Below are positions 1 to 12,176 of a stretch of DNA of 64,000 nucleotides, in pieces. The notes beneath the pieces were generated by a model. The model saw only the letters and a program-made list of their open reading frames with translations. It was not told the DNA's origin and did not search any database. The DNA lies in contig CAMRHE010000506.1 in NCBI GenBank assembly GCA_947044405.1, positions 802,001 through 866,000 on the forward strand. The letters run 5' to 3'. The stretch comes from Leptodactylus fallax (taxonomy: Eukaryota > Chordata > Amphibia > Anura > Leptodactylidae). The number at the start of each line of letters is the position of its first letter. The stretch's first letter is position 1. The translations under genes were made by a program, and so were the position numbers.

Positions 1-229
1 TTGACCCTTATGTAGAAGATTCACCAGATCATGGACCTCAGATTCAGTAGCATTAACAGTAGAGGTGCAAGACCAGATGGGCGCTCAGGTACACTGACAC
101 CAGGAACAGACTAGGAGCATAGAGACCGGTACCGTATGTCCAAGCCTTTGTAGCTTCATTTATGGTCAATGTTTATGATGATGAACCAGAGGTTGTAAGC
201 AGGGCTATGGAGTTAGTAGGCCAAACCTA

Positions 230-470
230 ATGAAATTTGTTTTGCGAATATTTGTGAAGTTCGGCCCTCCTGTTTGTTTCCTACCGAATTTCTTTCGATA
301 GAATCAGAAGTGCTATTATTATACTCTGGGGTTTAATCATCCTTTTCAGGCCTCTGTCTGATGTCATCTGCCCCGAGGTCACCACTGAGACCTGTGATTG
401 GGCCTCAGCGGTCACATGGGGCGTACCAAGCATCATGATGGCATGACACTTGGCACGCCCCATTTGACCA
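230..470. mobile_element. MITE relic, TA-type 'tactctgggg' family
   Basis: A degenerate fragment sharing the central block 'ttattatactctgggg' and the following 'gaggcctgtgattgggcctcagcggtcac'-like stretch with copies at 5.6, 20.4, 58.0 and 62.6 kb. The right half contains an internal inverted repeat around the 'cctcagcggtcacatggggc' segment. Neither terminus is clearly preserved, so limits are approximate. No coding capacity. Confidence 0.6.
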
Positions 471-1189
471 CATTGCGATAAAAAAAGAAGCTGAAAAACT
501 GATTTATAAGCAAGTAGCTACAAGTACATAAATCTGATAGTGTTTTGGCCAATGTATTACATTATTTTCTTGTATTATATAATACAGATATCACATATTG
601 CTTAATATAAAGTGTACAGTAGAGTATTGCCAGCACCAAATAATATGGAGGAAAGATGTTACCAGTGCGCTCTATTCAATATCACTAGCTAACCACAAGT
701 TATGTCTAAGCAAAATAAATATCAACAACCCTCCTGGGCCAAATGGCAGAAATGTTTGTGTGCTGAAGAAATTACAGTACATGTCCGCTTCTTAGCACCA
801 TGTTATGGCTCAAACAGAAAATTAATCTATGCAAACAACTAAGAAACTCTGCAAATATAGTGTATTTTCTATGTTGTGCTGATACTGATTTTTAGTTACA
901 GTCTGTATCATTGTCAAAGCTGCATTCACAATTCTGCAGACTTCAGAGCTGAACTCTCCCAGCATTTTTTGCTGGATCTTGTAGGAACAGTGTTGAGTTG
1001 CTTTAATTTTGTCAAATTGACCAAAATATTACATGCAACATAATATATTCTGCACAAGTCAATTCTTTCTTAAAACATAGTAGTCATGCCTGTGACAGTA
1101 AACTGCTTATAATAGTTATGTAGCCACATCCCTTACAAAAATCTAAAAAAAAAAAACCTGACATATGTGAACAAGATCAAATATATATC
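471..1189. other. AT-rich unique sequence, nothing recognised
   Basis: No long ORF, RNA gene or repeat boundary seen. Short A runs near 1144-1156. Confidence 0.5.
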
Positions 1190-1498
1190 TCTAGCATCTG
1201 TAATATATATATATATATATAAATAATTTAATATTTCTAATCTATATGTATATTTTATCTAATATGTATCTATAATCTAAATATCAATCTATATATCTAA
1301 TCTCTGTCTATAATCTATATATCTAATATCTATCTCTAATTTATATAGTAATATATCTCTAAGTTATATATTGATCTATCATATCTATTTCTAAGCTATA
1401 TATTGATCTATCTAATAGATAGATAAGATCAAGATATAACTCAGAGATAGAATCAAGATATAGCTCAGAGATATATCTATCTCTGAGTTATATCCTGA
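1190..1498. repeat. degenerate TATC/TA low-complexity tract
   Basis: A (TA) run at about 1203-1221 is followed by irregular 'atctaatctatatatc' repeats and a short inverted stretch of 'gagatagaatcaagatatag' type. This looks like the decayed shoulder of the pure tetranucleotide array that follows. Confidence 0.75.
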
Positions 1499-1500
1499 TC

Positions 1501-1563
<63 letters not shown>

Positions 1564-1579
1564 CTGTATCTAACAATTG

Positions 1580-1619
<40 letters not shown>

Positions 1620-1671
1620 ATCTATCTACCTACCTACTCTATCTATCTACCTACTCTATCTATCTACCTAC

Positions 1672-1716
<45 letters not shown>

Positions 1717-1765
1717 ATCTGTCTATCTATCTATCTATCTATCTATCTCTCTATCTATCTATTAT
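1499..1765. repeat. (TCTA)n microsatellite with variant blocks
   Basis: Near-perfect 'tcta' repeats, interrupted at about 1562-1580 and by 'cctacctactc' variants at 1626-1672. The reading frame through it translates as an YLSIYLSI polymer and is not a gene. Tetranucleotide tails of this type often grow from the 3' ends of L2-like LINEs, but no LINE body is visible beside it. Confidence 0.97.
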
Positions 1766-3185
1766 ATATTAATCTATGTAAACTGTAAATTTGGTAACTA
1801 AATTTGCTTTTGAGCAACTAAAGAGAATAGGTAAATTGACGTTCCCATTGAGTTTTATAGGCTAGTGGATTGTAGGCATCTACAAAGTCTGTGGGTTCAG
1901 GGCTAGAGGGGGGATTAGGTAGAATAGGCAGCGGTTTAGGGTGTCATGGAAGGGGGGGCTAGAATTGTATAAAATTCTATGTCCATTGTATGAGCAAGAA
2001 CACAAGAGTTAATGGAGTAGGGCACTATTACATGAATGATTATCCATCCTCTGGTTATCAGGCTGGACCTCAGGGACTGAGGATGGTGAGACACCATGAA
2101 AGTCCTACCTAGGATACCAACAGAGCTTGTGCATCCATTGTGGCCGGATTCACTCATCTTTTCTTATTTTTCTCTTTTTTGTTCCCCTTCTGTCCTATAT
2201 AGCTAAAGGAAACCTGACTAATGGCTGTCTCAAGAGGAATAGATGAAATCATCTACTGGGAGGGACCCGCTGAAGCCAACAATCAATTTTATGCTTTTAT
2301 TATGAGAATTTTGTAATTTTTTGGTGGATTTATTTAAAAAAATAACCAAACTGTTTACTTTTTTCACTTTTGACCTAATTTAGACCTGCTCCATAGACAG
2401 TCTGTGACTTTGAAGATGCACGTGACTGGGAAACAGTGTCTGTAAACAGAGAGACTCTCATAGAAGTGATTGAGTTTACAGACAGGTTTGGAGGATTTCT
2501 GAGCTAAAGCCAGGAAACCTGAGACCTAAAAAGACAAAAAATGCGAAAGCGCTCTGGAGTCAATAACAGTCTGTGCTAAAAACCTGAGCTGACTTAAGGG
2601 AATTACCAGGGAGGCTTTATAAAAGGATGTATTTGTCCATCTTCGACAGTCCCTCTAGGCCATATGACTATGCTGAGCAGTGAATGCTGTCATATGAAGA
2701 TGTACAATACAATGCTTCCTTAGATGTAAAAATGAATAAAATGTTGCTTTATGTCTAGGAAATGATGACCAATATAATCTTGTTAAAGAAAACCTAGTGG
2801 TGATATTTCGCCATGCAGCTCAGTTTGCACAATGTATGTTCGTGGTGTTCTTCTTTGAGTCTCACATGAGCAAAGGAACATACAAATAAGTTCTCATTGA
2901 TGGAAACAGGAAACCTTGCTCTAGCGCCACCTTCTGGAAGGTAGCTCTGTATAAATGGAATGTAAATAAAATACTAGGCTTTAGTCACTGTGACATTTTA
3001 TAACTAGAAATGAGGGAATTGTTTCAGCACAAATCAAATTCAGCCAACAATTCCTAAAAATTTCAAATTCCTTCAAGTCCAAAAATTTGAGGATTTTTTT
3101 TTTCATGAATCATTCATAATTGTAGCATTACTCTTGGGCATTGAAATTAGATCTTTGACTGCTTACAGCTGTCATTGGTTGGTTT
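1766..3185. other. unique sequence, nothing recognised
   Basis: No supported gene. A short block near 2918-2950 ('agcgccaccttctggaagg') resembles a common dispersed vertebrate repeat motif, but no boundaries can be drawn. Confidence 0.45.
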
Positions 3186-3622
3186 AGATTGGTGGTCCAG
3201 GAGGTTACTCTCATCCATTGGTGGTTCAGGAGGTTACTCTCATCCATTGGTGGTCCAGGGGGTTACTCTCATCCATTGGTAGTCCAGGGGGTTACTCTCA
3301 TCCATTGGTGGTCCAGGGGGTTACTCTCATCCATTGGTGGTCCATGGGGTTACTCTCATCCATTGGTAGTCCAGCAGGTTACCTTCATCCATTGGTGGTC
3401 CAGGAGGTTACTCTCATCCATTGGTGGTCCAGGGGGTTACTCTCATCCATTGGTGGTCCAGGGGGTTACTCTCATCCATTGGTAGTCCAGGAGGTTACCT
3501 TCATCCATTGGTGATCCAGAAGGTTACCCTCGTCCATTGATAGTCCAGGAGGTTACTCTCATCCATTTGTGGTCCAGGAGGTTACTCTCATCCATTGGTA
3601 GTCCAGGAGATTACTCTCGGTC
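3186..3622. repeat. 29-bp minisatellite, about 15 units
   Basis: Tandem units built on 'ggtggtccaggaggttactc' plus 'tcatccatt' give a 29-bp period. Point variants (agt for ggt, ggg for gag) are spread through the array and the last units decay towards 3,620. Because 29 is not a multiple of 3 and the unit lacks stops, two forward frames stay open for 98 codons; these are artefacts. Confidence 0.96.
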
Positions 3623-4479
3623 ATTGAAACAAGGCCATTGACCTAACTTCAATGACCAAGAGAAACCTCCCAGACCAATAGGTCAATGACCAAGAATCCC
3701 TATTGGTCCATACATGACTTTTCAGGGCAATTGGAGCAACTTTGATTCAGATCTTATTTCTTTGAGCAAATCTGACCTGAAATAATTTTTGGAAGATTTT
3801 CTCATCTCTGTTGATAACCTCATTCTGTCAAGAAGTTGTTACAAAGGAAATACCCTGTGCATATTAGGGTATGTTCATACATAGTGAATTTGACACTGAG
3901 TTTGGTGTGGATCTCATGGCAAAATCCACATCAAAACTATTGCTGGTTTGAATCCAAAGCATGTGAACCCGGTTTCCACATCCCCATTCGCATGTTACGT
4001 GCTGTAAAATTTCAGCACAGAAAAAAGATCAAGAATAAGTCCATGCTACTTACTTATGTGGATGTATATGTGTATATGGAACATGCAGTGGGTAAGCCAA
4101 CAGGGATAAGCCCATTGAATGGGGTTAATCCTCACCCATGGCACTTCAAACTGCACAACTGCAGAAGAAAAACATACCTTTGTGTGTCATCATGTTGTGC
4201 AAACAGAATGGACCATTAACTATTGAATGATTCCAACAGGTGAAAGATATTTTACTCTCTAATCCCCAGAAAAAATTTGGACATTTTTTTTTACTCTGCA
4301 CTACCTTTGTCCCTTTCCCAAAAAGGTAGTGTGGCGGGAGCATGCAAGGTACTGACTTTATTCAGTGTCCGGATATGGTAAGTGTTAGCAAGCTAGCGCC
4401 AAAGAGAAGGCTGGCAGGAGTAGGGATCGGTGAGTAAAATATCAGCTGTTAGAATAATCCAATAGGTACAAACCTAATA
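3623..4479. other. unique sequence with a short imperfect inverted repeat
   Basis: 'caatgaccaag' and 'ggtcaatgacc' words recur around 3645-3700, giving an imperfect inverted structure. A 127-codon forward ORF here has no recognisable domain and is treated as chance. Confidence 0.4.
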
Positions 4480-4650
4480 CATCACTGTATGGGGCCAATA
4501 AAGGGGCAGTATACTATGCGGGGGAATAATATACTGTGTGGGAACAGTAAAGGGGTCTTTACACTTTGTGAGGGCCAATAAAGGGGGCATTTTACTGTGT
4601 GGGGGATGGTAAAGGGGTGTTCTACTGTGTGTGGAGCAGTCCTGTGTAAA
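4480..4650 (-). repeat. degenerate ~31-bp tandem array (minus orientation)
   Basis: Four to five diverged units of the form 'gggccaataaaggggcagta' plus 'tactgtgtgg' occur about 31 bp apart. Read on the minus strand they become 'ccctttattggcccccacac', the same monomer core as the array at 11.46 kb and close to the one at 19.5 kb. This suggests a shared minisatellite lineage. Confidence 0.75.
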
Positions 4651-5205
4651 ATATAGAGGGCTTCAGCATAGGAAGCTTAACACGTTAGTGAACTGCACTA
4701 TTACCTCCACATTTTTTAACCTGCAAATGGGGGCAGTTCCTGTAAGTAGGGGGTGTGGCCTAAAACTTTTTATTTGAGGGTCCTAATTATGCTTGGGACT
4801 AGCAATGTCAAGTCCGCCCCAGCATACTGTTGCAGTAAGAACCTAGAAATGGTGTTTTTTGTGTTTATATTTCAATAATCTTCCCTTATTCCATTGATGT
4901 TCTTTCTATGTTCATCCCCTGGCAGGGTCCACATCTGTCACTCCACAGAAGTTACTGCTTTTGCTCTAGTCTGGTAATATTAAGTCTAGGATTAAGGATG
5001 ATAAGTTTCCCTCCTACTCAATGACTCTTTGTACCCATCACTGTCAATGACTTGGTCTCTAAAGAATGCTTGGGCTTTACATTGTATATACACAGAAGAC
5101 CAATGGATAGTACATAAGAAAGGAAAATATATCTACATTTGCTTGAGGCTGTGCTTATAGATGTCATGGGGCTTGCCATCTAAGAGCTAAGTCCTCATTG
5201 TTAGA

Positions 5206-5244
5206 GGTAGCCCATTTGGCCCCATAACAGCCAAATGGGCTACC
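5206..5244. repeat. perfect 15-bp stem hairpin
   Basis: 'ggtagcccatttggc' at 5206-5220 and its exact reverse complement at 5230-5244 are separated by a 9-nt loop. No precursor-like extension of the stem is obvious, so a miRNA is not claimed. It may be the core of an old palindromic MITE. Confidence 0.85.
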
Positions 5245-5284
5245 GCTACCAATTCTACTTTATCTTTGCCTTTTCTTTCTTTGT

Positions 5285-5455
5285 CCTGTTATGAGGAATA
5301 CCCCCGTGTACCTTTTTAATTTAAGAATGCTCCTATATACCTCCTTTAATTGATAGTATCCCTCAGTGAATAATTCCCCCCCTATTAATATTGTCCTGTG
5401 TACCCCTTAAATCAATAAGGCCCCTGGGTACAACCTAAATTTATGTTGTTCAGTT
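5285..5455. repeat. very degenerate ~30-bp tandem array
   Basis: Loosely repeated words ('cccccgtgtacctttttaat', 'ctcctatatacctcctttaa', 'cctgtgtaccccttaaat') occur at roughly 30-bp spacing. The divergence is high and the call is weak. Confidence 0.4.
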
Positions 5456-5594
5456 CACCTATTATTATTTATATCCTCTCATGTCTCCACCACTGCCACT
5501 GCTCACTGGAAAACACCAGGACAGTGACATCATCTGGCATCAACTTACTAGTAGAGTAGGAAATGAGATGCTCCCAAATCTGTGGTTTCTGGTA

Positions 5595-6190
5595 GAGATA
5601 GGCAAACCGCTTCATCATGAGAGAGTTCGACCCGAATATCCCCAACTGTTTGGTTTTTAACAAAACTGAGTATTCGTCTCAGATGAACTTACATGGCCAC
5701 CGTGACATTGCGGTAAATTATTATACTCTGGGGTCTCTTCAAACCCTACAGTATAATAATTGGAGTCCCAGGGGAGGAGGGAGGGGAAAAAACAAAAACA
5801 TATACTCTTCTTCCCTCACCTCTTTTGGGCCTCCTCGCGGTGTTTAGTACTCTCCTAGTAACGTCATGTACCTGGGGTCACCGCTGAGGCCTGTGATTGG
5901 GCCATCGCTGAGGCCTGTGATTGGGCCACAGTGGTGACATGGACACTCCGAGTGTCATGACATTGTGACCCTGGGTACAGGACGTCATCGAGGAGACACA
6001 GAGAGAGCGTCAGAGGCCATAAGAGGTAAGGGAAGGTGAGTATAAATGTGTACTTATTTTTCACACCTCCCTATTATATAACAATTTCACTTCCAGTTCT
6101 ATCTGAACTTGTTCTACCCGAAACTAATCAAGGACCTGAGCAGCCCGAACCCGAAACGAAAAAAAGATTCTTGGCAGGTTCGCCCATCTC
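5595..6190. mobile_element. complete TA-flanked MITE (596 bp), 'gagatgggcgaacc' TIR
   Basis: The left end 'gagataggcaaacc' and right end 'ggttcgcccatctc' are inverted repeats, each bordered by TA (5593-5594 and 6191-6192), which points to a Tc1/mariner-type non-autonomous element. The interior has the palindromic 'ttattatactctgggg' core near 5713-5757, two tandem copies of a 'gaggcctgtgattgggcc' block at 5887-5930, and a 'ggtgagtataa' segment. No transposase is encoded. It is the best-preserved member of this family in the window and the reference for the other fragments. Confidence 0.85.
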
Positions 6191-6192
6191 TA

Positions 6193-9100
6193 GTTTCTGG
6201 ATACAAAAATCCCTCACATTTTACATGCATTTATAAGCTAGCCCTGCACAGGCACGGAGCACAGTTTCAGGGTTTACTCATAGACAAACACGGCCAAACA
6301 CTGATTATTTTTCCATGAGCCTAGGAGGTCAGGCTATCAGCTGCTTTGTGTCCCCCAGTAGCTCATTCCAGTGGCTGCGATGCTATGTTATTACAAGTGC
6401 TGCTGGAGATACGAGGCTGTGAGCACATTTTTTTCCTCTGCAGTGATGTGGCCTGGGCATAGTTCACTTTCCGCTCTACTATTTACCAAGATGTTTGTGC
6501 ATTTTATACATTTTTGTAATGAAAGGCTCACAAAGGCTCATTCATGGAGCAAGGTCACCAGAGACCGAGAACAGAGATCCACTCAATGTATGTATTGGGA
6601 TAGTAAATGAAAGATTTAGTCTAAATGTACTATGTTTAGCTTCCTCGTAAAGTCAACTATGATAAATTGACTACTATTAACGGTCTCTCCCTGCAGCTTT
6701 TTTTCTACCAATACGTCGGATGTCTTTCTGCTCCTTGTAAACACCAACAGTGTCCATTCAAAGGGTCAAAAAGGAGGTTGTGTTCGCTTTTTTACCCACA
6801 AAGACCTCTCATCTTTTCACTGATTTATTCTGTAATGGTTAGTGGTATAAAGAAAAGGCCAAGGACTTGCAGGTTGGAAACTACTAAATATGTATGGCAA
6901 TAGTTCAGAGAGACTTCACAGATCAAAGAGATCTACGTGTTTCCAAGCCTTCGAAAGCAGATCCATAAACGAGTTAGGATGATGACGTGGGCCATCAGGC
7001 TCCCAAGCCTATGTAATCCCGAAGAATTTCTCACCAAACATAACACCTTATAGGACAAGATGTTATGGATGATTTACTGTATATTGTGTCGCGATATCTT
7101 TTAGGTTGGGCTTTTTCCATGACTCTGCACTTTATACTTAAGGGTGGGATTACCGTTCTGTGCAGCTAATGCAAAGATAACTTGTTTATGACATGCTCAC
7201 CACCCGCCATGTTTATTGCCACAGCTCATGCCTTAGCTCTGGCCCTACACAGTAGATTTTGGACGGTAGTGATCTAACCATCCAGTTGATGATTGGATCA
7301 CTCGCATGAACAATCCCACCATCAACATTAAAAGATCAAGGGGCAGTTTAGTTAATAGAGTTAGTAAGATTTAGTAAGACTGGTGTTTGGTATGTTAGTC
7401 TCAATAAAGGCCACGGCAGGCGCAAGGCACGGTCAAATTATTTAGAGGATCTGGACTCTGCATAAATCAGTCGCATGTCTGTGTCCCAGTGTGGAGATTC
7501 TCAACTGGTATAGATTTCTGCTATAAGAATGCTGGCATGAGTTATAATAAAGATGTTGGACTGAGATGTACCTGAGTCCAAGGCACATACAGGGTTGTGT
7601 GGCATCTTTAGCGCAAGAGATATCCTTGCTTCAAAGATGTGACACATTTTCACCACGCCACACCACAAAACTAGCATAGAGGGGTAGATAAATCCTCATG
7701 TTGGCTAATGACTGGCCAAACGCAGCCAATTATGCCAAACGCTGATATTGGTTATTGAACGTTTGTGGCATTTTCGAAGTCTAGACTACAAATCCTGCTC
7801 AGCTATTCTGGCTGAAATTGTGGTCAGCTACACTACTCTGTCCATCTCCATTACTCAACCATACCCAGCTGCTGAAATGAAGTAATTATTCACCCTTTCT
7901 TTTCTGTGTCCTATGGCTATGCAACATTATGCAACTCCTTGGACTCCTTCTAATGATGATGTCATGAAGACATGCTATGTAAGGTCCCCTCCATCCGCAC
8001 ACCAGTGCCTGATCAATAGGTTCCATAAGGTTCCAACTGTGTGCCAAGGTGTTTCCCTGCTCACTGTGTTTCTTGGTATTGACTTGGTTTGTGTGTGACC
8101 TAATACTTCTGTCTGCCACATACTCTGACTTGCTTTTCCTTGTGTTGCAAGAATTCTGCTTGCTTGGTCCTTCAGCCCCACTGTCCATATGTGTCCTGAT
8201 TTGGTATGGAAAACTGGTGAAGCGACTCGGGGAACCAATTTTTGATTGTCCTTTTACATCCTAAATGAAAATATTAATTAATTTACAGATTAAAAATAAG
8301 CTTTTGTAAATCTCTTAAATCTTTTGTAAATCTGAAGATCTATATATTTCCATAGTACCATTATACAGGCTCTGTGTATTGTCATCCCATTGTCCCCTAC
8401 ATCTTAATGCTTACTGTACAAAATGTAAGTTAGTAAGAATTATTGGACAGAGGAAAAGAAGGATCAGACTACACTGTTTGTTTGTTGTCTGTTACCATGG
8501 AAACACATAGCTCTTCATAGAAGCATATAAAATTATTTTTATTAAAGGCTATTTCTCAAATTATTTCATTTTAGGTACATTGAGACAATAAAAAGACATA
8601 GGTTGTGCAAGTGAATCTTCCTCTTGAAGAGGTTTCTAGGATTACAGTATTCAAGGTCTGTCCTTAGGATAGGCAATGAATATCTGTTTGAAGGGGCCAC
8701 AGTGCTCAGGTTTCTTACAGTGCTCTATCCTCTTAAATTTTGTACTCCAAAAATAACACCTAGACACAAATAAAAGAAGGGCTTACCTCGACAGTCTAGT
8801 TATTTTCTGATATTCCATCACCTCTTTTCTCTACTTTGCTTCCCATTACTCAGTTGGGTACCCACCTTTAAGAACTATTAGAGCAGTTTATCTTCTAACC
8901 ACCCTATGTAAGAACTATTTTTATCTTCGTCAGCTGAATACCCCATTTGTGTTCTTACTATGCACGTAGGACAAGACTGAGAATTCTCCATGTTGTGGTG
9001 ATATGCCCATGGTAGACACTTTTGTGGTTAGGGCTTGAATAACATACTTTCTGAGCATACTTCACAAGAGCAGTGTGTATCTGACAGCCGTGGGTATTTC

Positions 9101-9567
9101 AGCCTGAGATCAATGACCCAGCATTTCAAAGTAAACCAGCTGCATGAGGTTGAGTTTTCCAAGCCACACGTACCAGATGACCAAGCTCTAATCCCCCCAC
9201 TTGAAGCTTTCCCATTGCCGTTTAACACCAATCAGTTAATAACTTTACTTGGCCAAATACTTAGCATCTCAGTGTCTCAGGCTCATGAGTCTAGGCCAGA
9301 TAATACATAATGGAGGGCATTTATCAACTCTCTAACGCCAGTTATCTGGCATCAAAAAATTGCAAATTTTGGGCACACAAAAATGTGTGATCTTTTGAAG
9401 GCTTTGGTTTACTCTTGACACTTTTTTCGATTTATGCCAACTAGAAGGTCAGTTTTTGGGGCACAGGCACCACAGTTATTGAGGCATGCCACAATGATAA
9501 CAACCAATTGCTGTTGTTTTTAGAAACTACCCCAGAGGTGAATTATCAATTACCAGCCCAGCTTACA
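6193..9567. other. mostly unique sequence with two repeat relics
   Basis: No supported gene. About 7360-7560 resembles the 'aatttattaagactgg' MITE family (a 'gactggtgtttgg' word, then 'ctcaataaaggcc' and 'caactggtatagatttc'). About 8445-8530 matches the 'actacac..tgtttgt..gtctg' unit found again at 41.4-42.6 kb. The rest is unclassified. Confidence 0.5.
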
Positions 9568-9738
9568 CTAGGTTCACACTAGCGTTCGGCTTTCAGTTCT
9601 TCGTGTCCGCTTGGGGACCCAAAGAATGGAAACCTAATCTGCTTAAAAAGTGGTTACCTGCGGACTATAATGGGGTCTGCCGGGTTTCCGCTCGAAAAAT
9701 GCTTGAACGTAGCGCCATCGCTAGTGTGAACTGAGCCT
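9568..9738. mobile_element. MITE with 'ctaggttcacactagcg' TIRs
   Basis: The left end 'ctaggttcacactagcgttc' is mirrored by 'cgctagtgtgaactgagcc' on the right. The internal palindromic words 'ggaaacctaatctgctt' and 'gggtttccgctcg' are shared with copies at 26.9, 28.2 and 52.5 kb. At about 170 bp it is too short for coding. Confidence 0.85.
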
Positions 9739-11460
9739 TACCTTAAAATCCTGTTGTATTTATGAGACAACTCCTATTTACTTATGAGCTTCTCCGGATC
9801 TCTGTGAAAAGCGGACACAGCGGCTTGCACTGTATGAGAACAAGTCAAGGCTGCTGAAGGAAAAGCAACCACTTTTTTTTTTTTTTTTTTTATAAAACCC
9901 TATTTCAAAAATGCTTTCTAGCCAATAATAAATATAATGCAATAATTAAAAAAAAATAAAAAATTACCACAAATGTGTACGTAGCTTTTAAGTTTCACCC
10001 CTCTACACCCCTATTCAACATGAGTAGCTAAGCCCTTAAATTATTACACAAATTTATAATACTAGTCTCCCCAAATGGGACAGAAAACATTTGGCAGGCT
10101 CCTGGCCCTGGGTTTGAATGCAACCTCTGAATTACCTATAGTTACTGTTTTATAAACCATCTGTCCCATGAGCCTTTCAGGATGAAAATTTGTATATTTT
10201 TGGTATGCAAATTAATTCATATCAGCCACATCAGACACCAGTTCATTTGAATAATTTTTCCCATAGAGTATTGCCTGTAAATAGGTCTCTGCAATGAGAA
10301 CTGGTACGCCGCCTGAGATATATTTTTTTGCACATTTATATTTTTTTTATCCACATAAATATGTGAGCTCAGACTCTTACACTTGCCTGCCTGACCTGGT
10401 GTTAAGTGATATAGAAAATCTGTAAATTTACTGTATGTTAGTAGTAGCGGGCCGAAGTATTTCCTAGATTTCTACACAGACCCTACATAAGTCCCTTTTC
10501 TGTACCCAAGACCTTAAGAGAAAAGCAGCTCGAGAGAAAAACAAACTCGGTTAATTCTGAATGACTAGCTTTGGCCGGGGAATTACATTTCCTTTGCTTT
10601 GGTTTGATGTGTCTTTTCCTTGCTCCAGCCTGAGTATAAAGAGCCTTGTGATGCGGCGCTGCTCCATGCAGCTGAACAAACTGAGGATTGCTGTAATACA
10701 CAGAGCTCATTCTATTACAGCTTCTGTGGCTTGAACTCATCCCAAACAAATACATCTCTAATATTCATGTTTTTCCCGGACTTATGCTCCTAATCCTGTG
10801 TACGATTACATTGACATACATAATACACAATTAATGTGATGCTCACTTAGTTACTTTTTGTACAGTAAAGAGCTATTCCAGGAGCTTTGAGTGCAGTTAT
10901 AGAAAAAAACATGGGGATATTAAAAAATATACACCTCCTAACAGACCCGCCCAGATGACGGGCAATTTATTAAAGCAATAATCCTGCTTCTCTTAGTCCT
11001 CTAAAAGTCTGTCAACTGGGAAAATGTTTTTGTGGGCACTAAAGGCGTGTCTAGCAGTCAACAATCTCTCACCAAGAGGTACACTACCCCAAAGTAGCCT
11101 CTGAGAGCCTTTTTATATGGCAGTGGAGGACTTTTACTATCTCTTGTAACAAGACCCATTGTCTAACCGGGCCACACTTGCAATCTATTACATATCTGCA
11201 TGAGACATAACGGCATGCCGAGTGTGTTATTTTTTTGTCAATGTCTGTCTCATTCAAGCGTCCAAAAGGCTTCTTGACACATCCTGTAGACCCTTTAATA
11301 AAGACCATTAGCTGCTATGCTGCCTGAGGTGAACTATAGAAAGGTATCCCCAAAAAAATACCTGACCCGGCAATTTTCAGTTGCATGACGGGGCCCCACT
11401 AATTAAAATTGTAGCCCATGACCCCCTTGTTAGCAGATCGAAAATTCCCCTTTCTTGGTC
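9739..11460. other. unique sequence, nothing certain
   Basis: A T run lies at about 9872-9890. The block 10,480-10,760 has balanced composition and no repeat signature. Its minus-strand ORF has no recognisable domain, so it is left as unexplained unique DNA. Confidence 0.4.
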
Positions 11461-11735
11461 TATACACAGTATAACGCCCCCTTTACTGGCCTCCACAGTG
11501 TATTACCCCCTTTATTGGCCCCCACACAGTGTAACACCCCATTTACTATCTCCCACACAGTATATCAACCCCTTTATTGGCTCCCATACAGTATATTGTC
11601 CCTTTTTAGGCCCTCGTACAAAATATTGCTCTCTCCTTTTTGGCCCCTATACAGTATATTGCCATCTTTTTTTTTGTCCCCCATACACTACACTACCTAC
11701 TTTTTTTGACCCCAACAAAGTGATATGTTTGCATA
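11461..11735 (+). repeat. degenerate 31-bp tandem array
   Basis: About 8 units follow 'cccctttattggcccccaca' plus 'cagtgtaacac', 31 bp each, decaying to the right into T-rich versions. The monomer core matches the 4.49-kb array read on the other strand. ORFs across it are artefacts. Confidence 0.85.
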
Positions 11736-11744
11736 ACATAGGTA

Positions 11745-12176
11745 TGAGTGAGCAGATTTGGATTAAACTGGATTTGACCCGAATTTTCAAAAAGTTTCGT
11801 ATGAACCCAAAACTTTTGGGCTTCATCACCTACGACGCACCTTTATACTCTGGGGTATCCTCAGACACCAAAGTGTATTAAGTAGAGGCCAGGGTAGGTG
11901 AGTAAATTTAACAAACATTTATACTCACCTTCCCTCACCTCTCCTGGGCATCCTCACATCTTCAGGCCTCTTCTGGTGTTCTGCTGATGTGACAAGCCCC
12001 AGGGTCACCTGTGATGTCAGGCCAGAAGAGGCCTGAAGAAGACACCAGTTGATTATCAGATGCTCAGGAGAGGTGAGTATAACTGTTGTTTTTACTCATT
12101 TCCCCTGGTGCTGCACAAGTTCGGCTGCTACCTTTGGGATTATTTCAACAGGTAGCAGCTGATATTTTACTCATCT
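11745..12176. mobile_element. MITE, TA-type 'tactctgggg' family
   Basis: The left end (ta/tgagtgagcagattt) and right end (attttactcatc/ta) are decayed versions of the 'gagatgagcgaa' TIR. The core 'tttatactctggggtatcc' and the paired 'ggcctcttctgg'/'ccagaagaggcc' inverted repeat identify the family, and 'aggagaggtgagtataa' is also shared. Ends are placed by similarity, so the limits are within a few bases. Confidence 0.75.

Noticed and set aside
1577..1801. 74-codon [11 protein letters not shown] as a membrane peptide
   Set aside because: Translation of the (TCTA)n microsatellite.
3189..3514. Two 98-codon ORFs with HWW/GGY repeats
   Set aside because: They are the 29-bp minisatellite read in two frames.
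5206..5244. microRNA hairpin
   Set aside because: The stem is only 15 bp and does not extend to precursor length.
10483..10755. 90-codon minus-strand ORF as a host exon
   Set aside because: No family resemblance and no clear splice sites or conserved motif; left as unexplained unique DNA.
11381..11881. 166-codon forward ORF
   Set aside because: It spans a degenerate 31-bp array and the start of a MITE; no domain.
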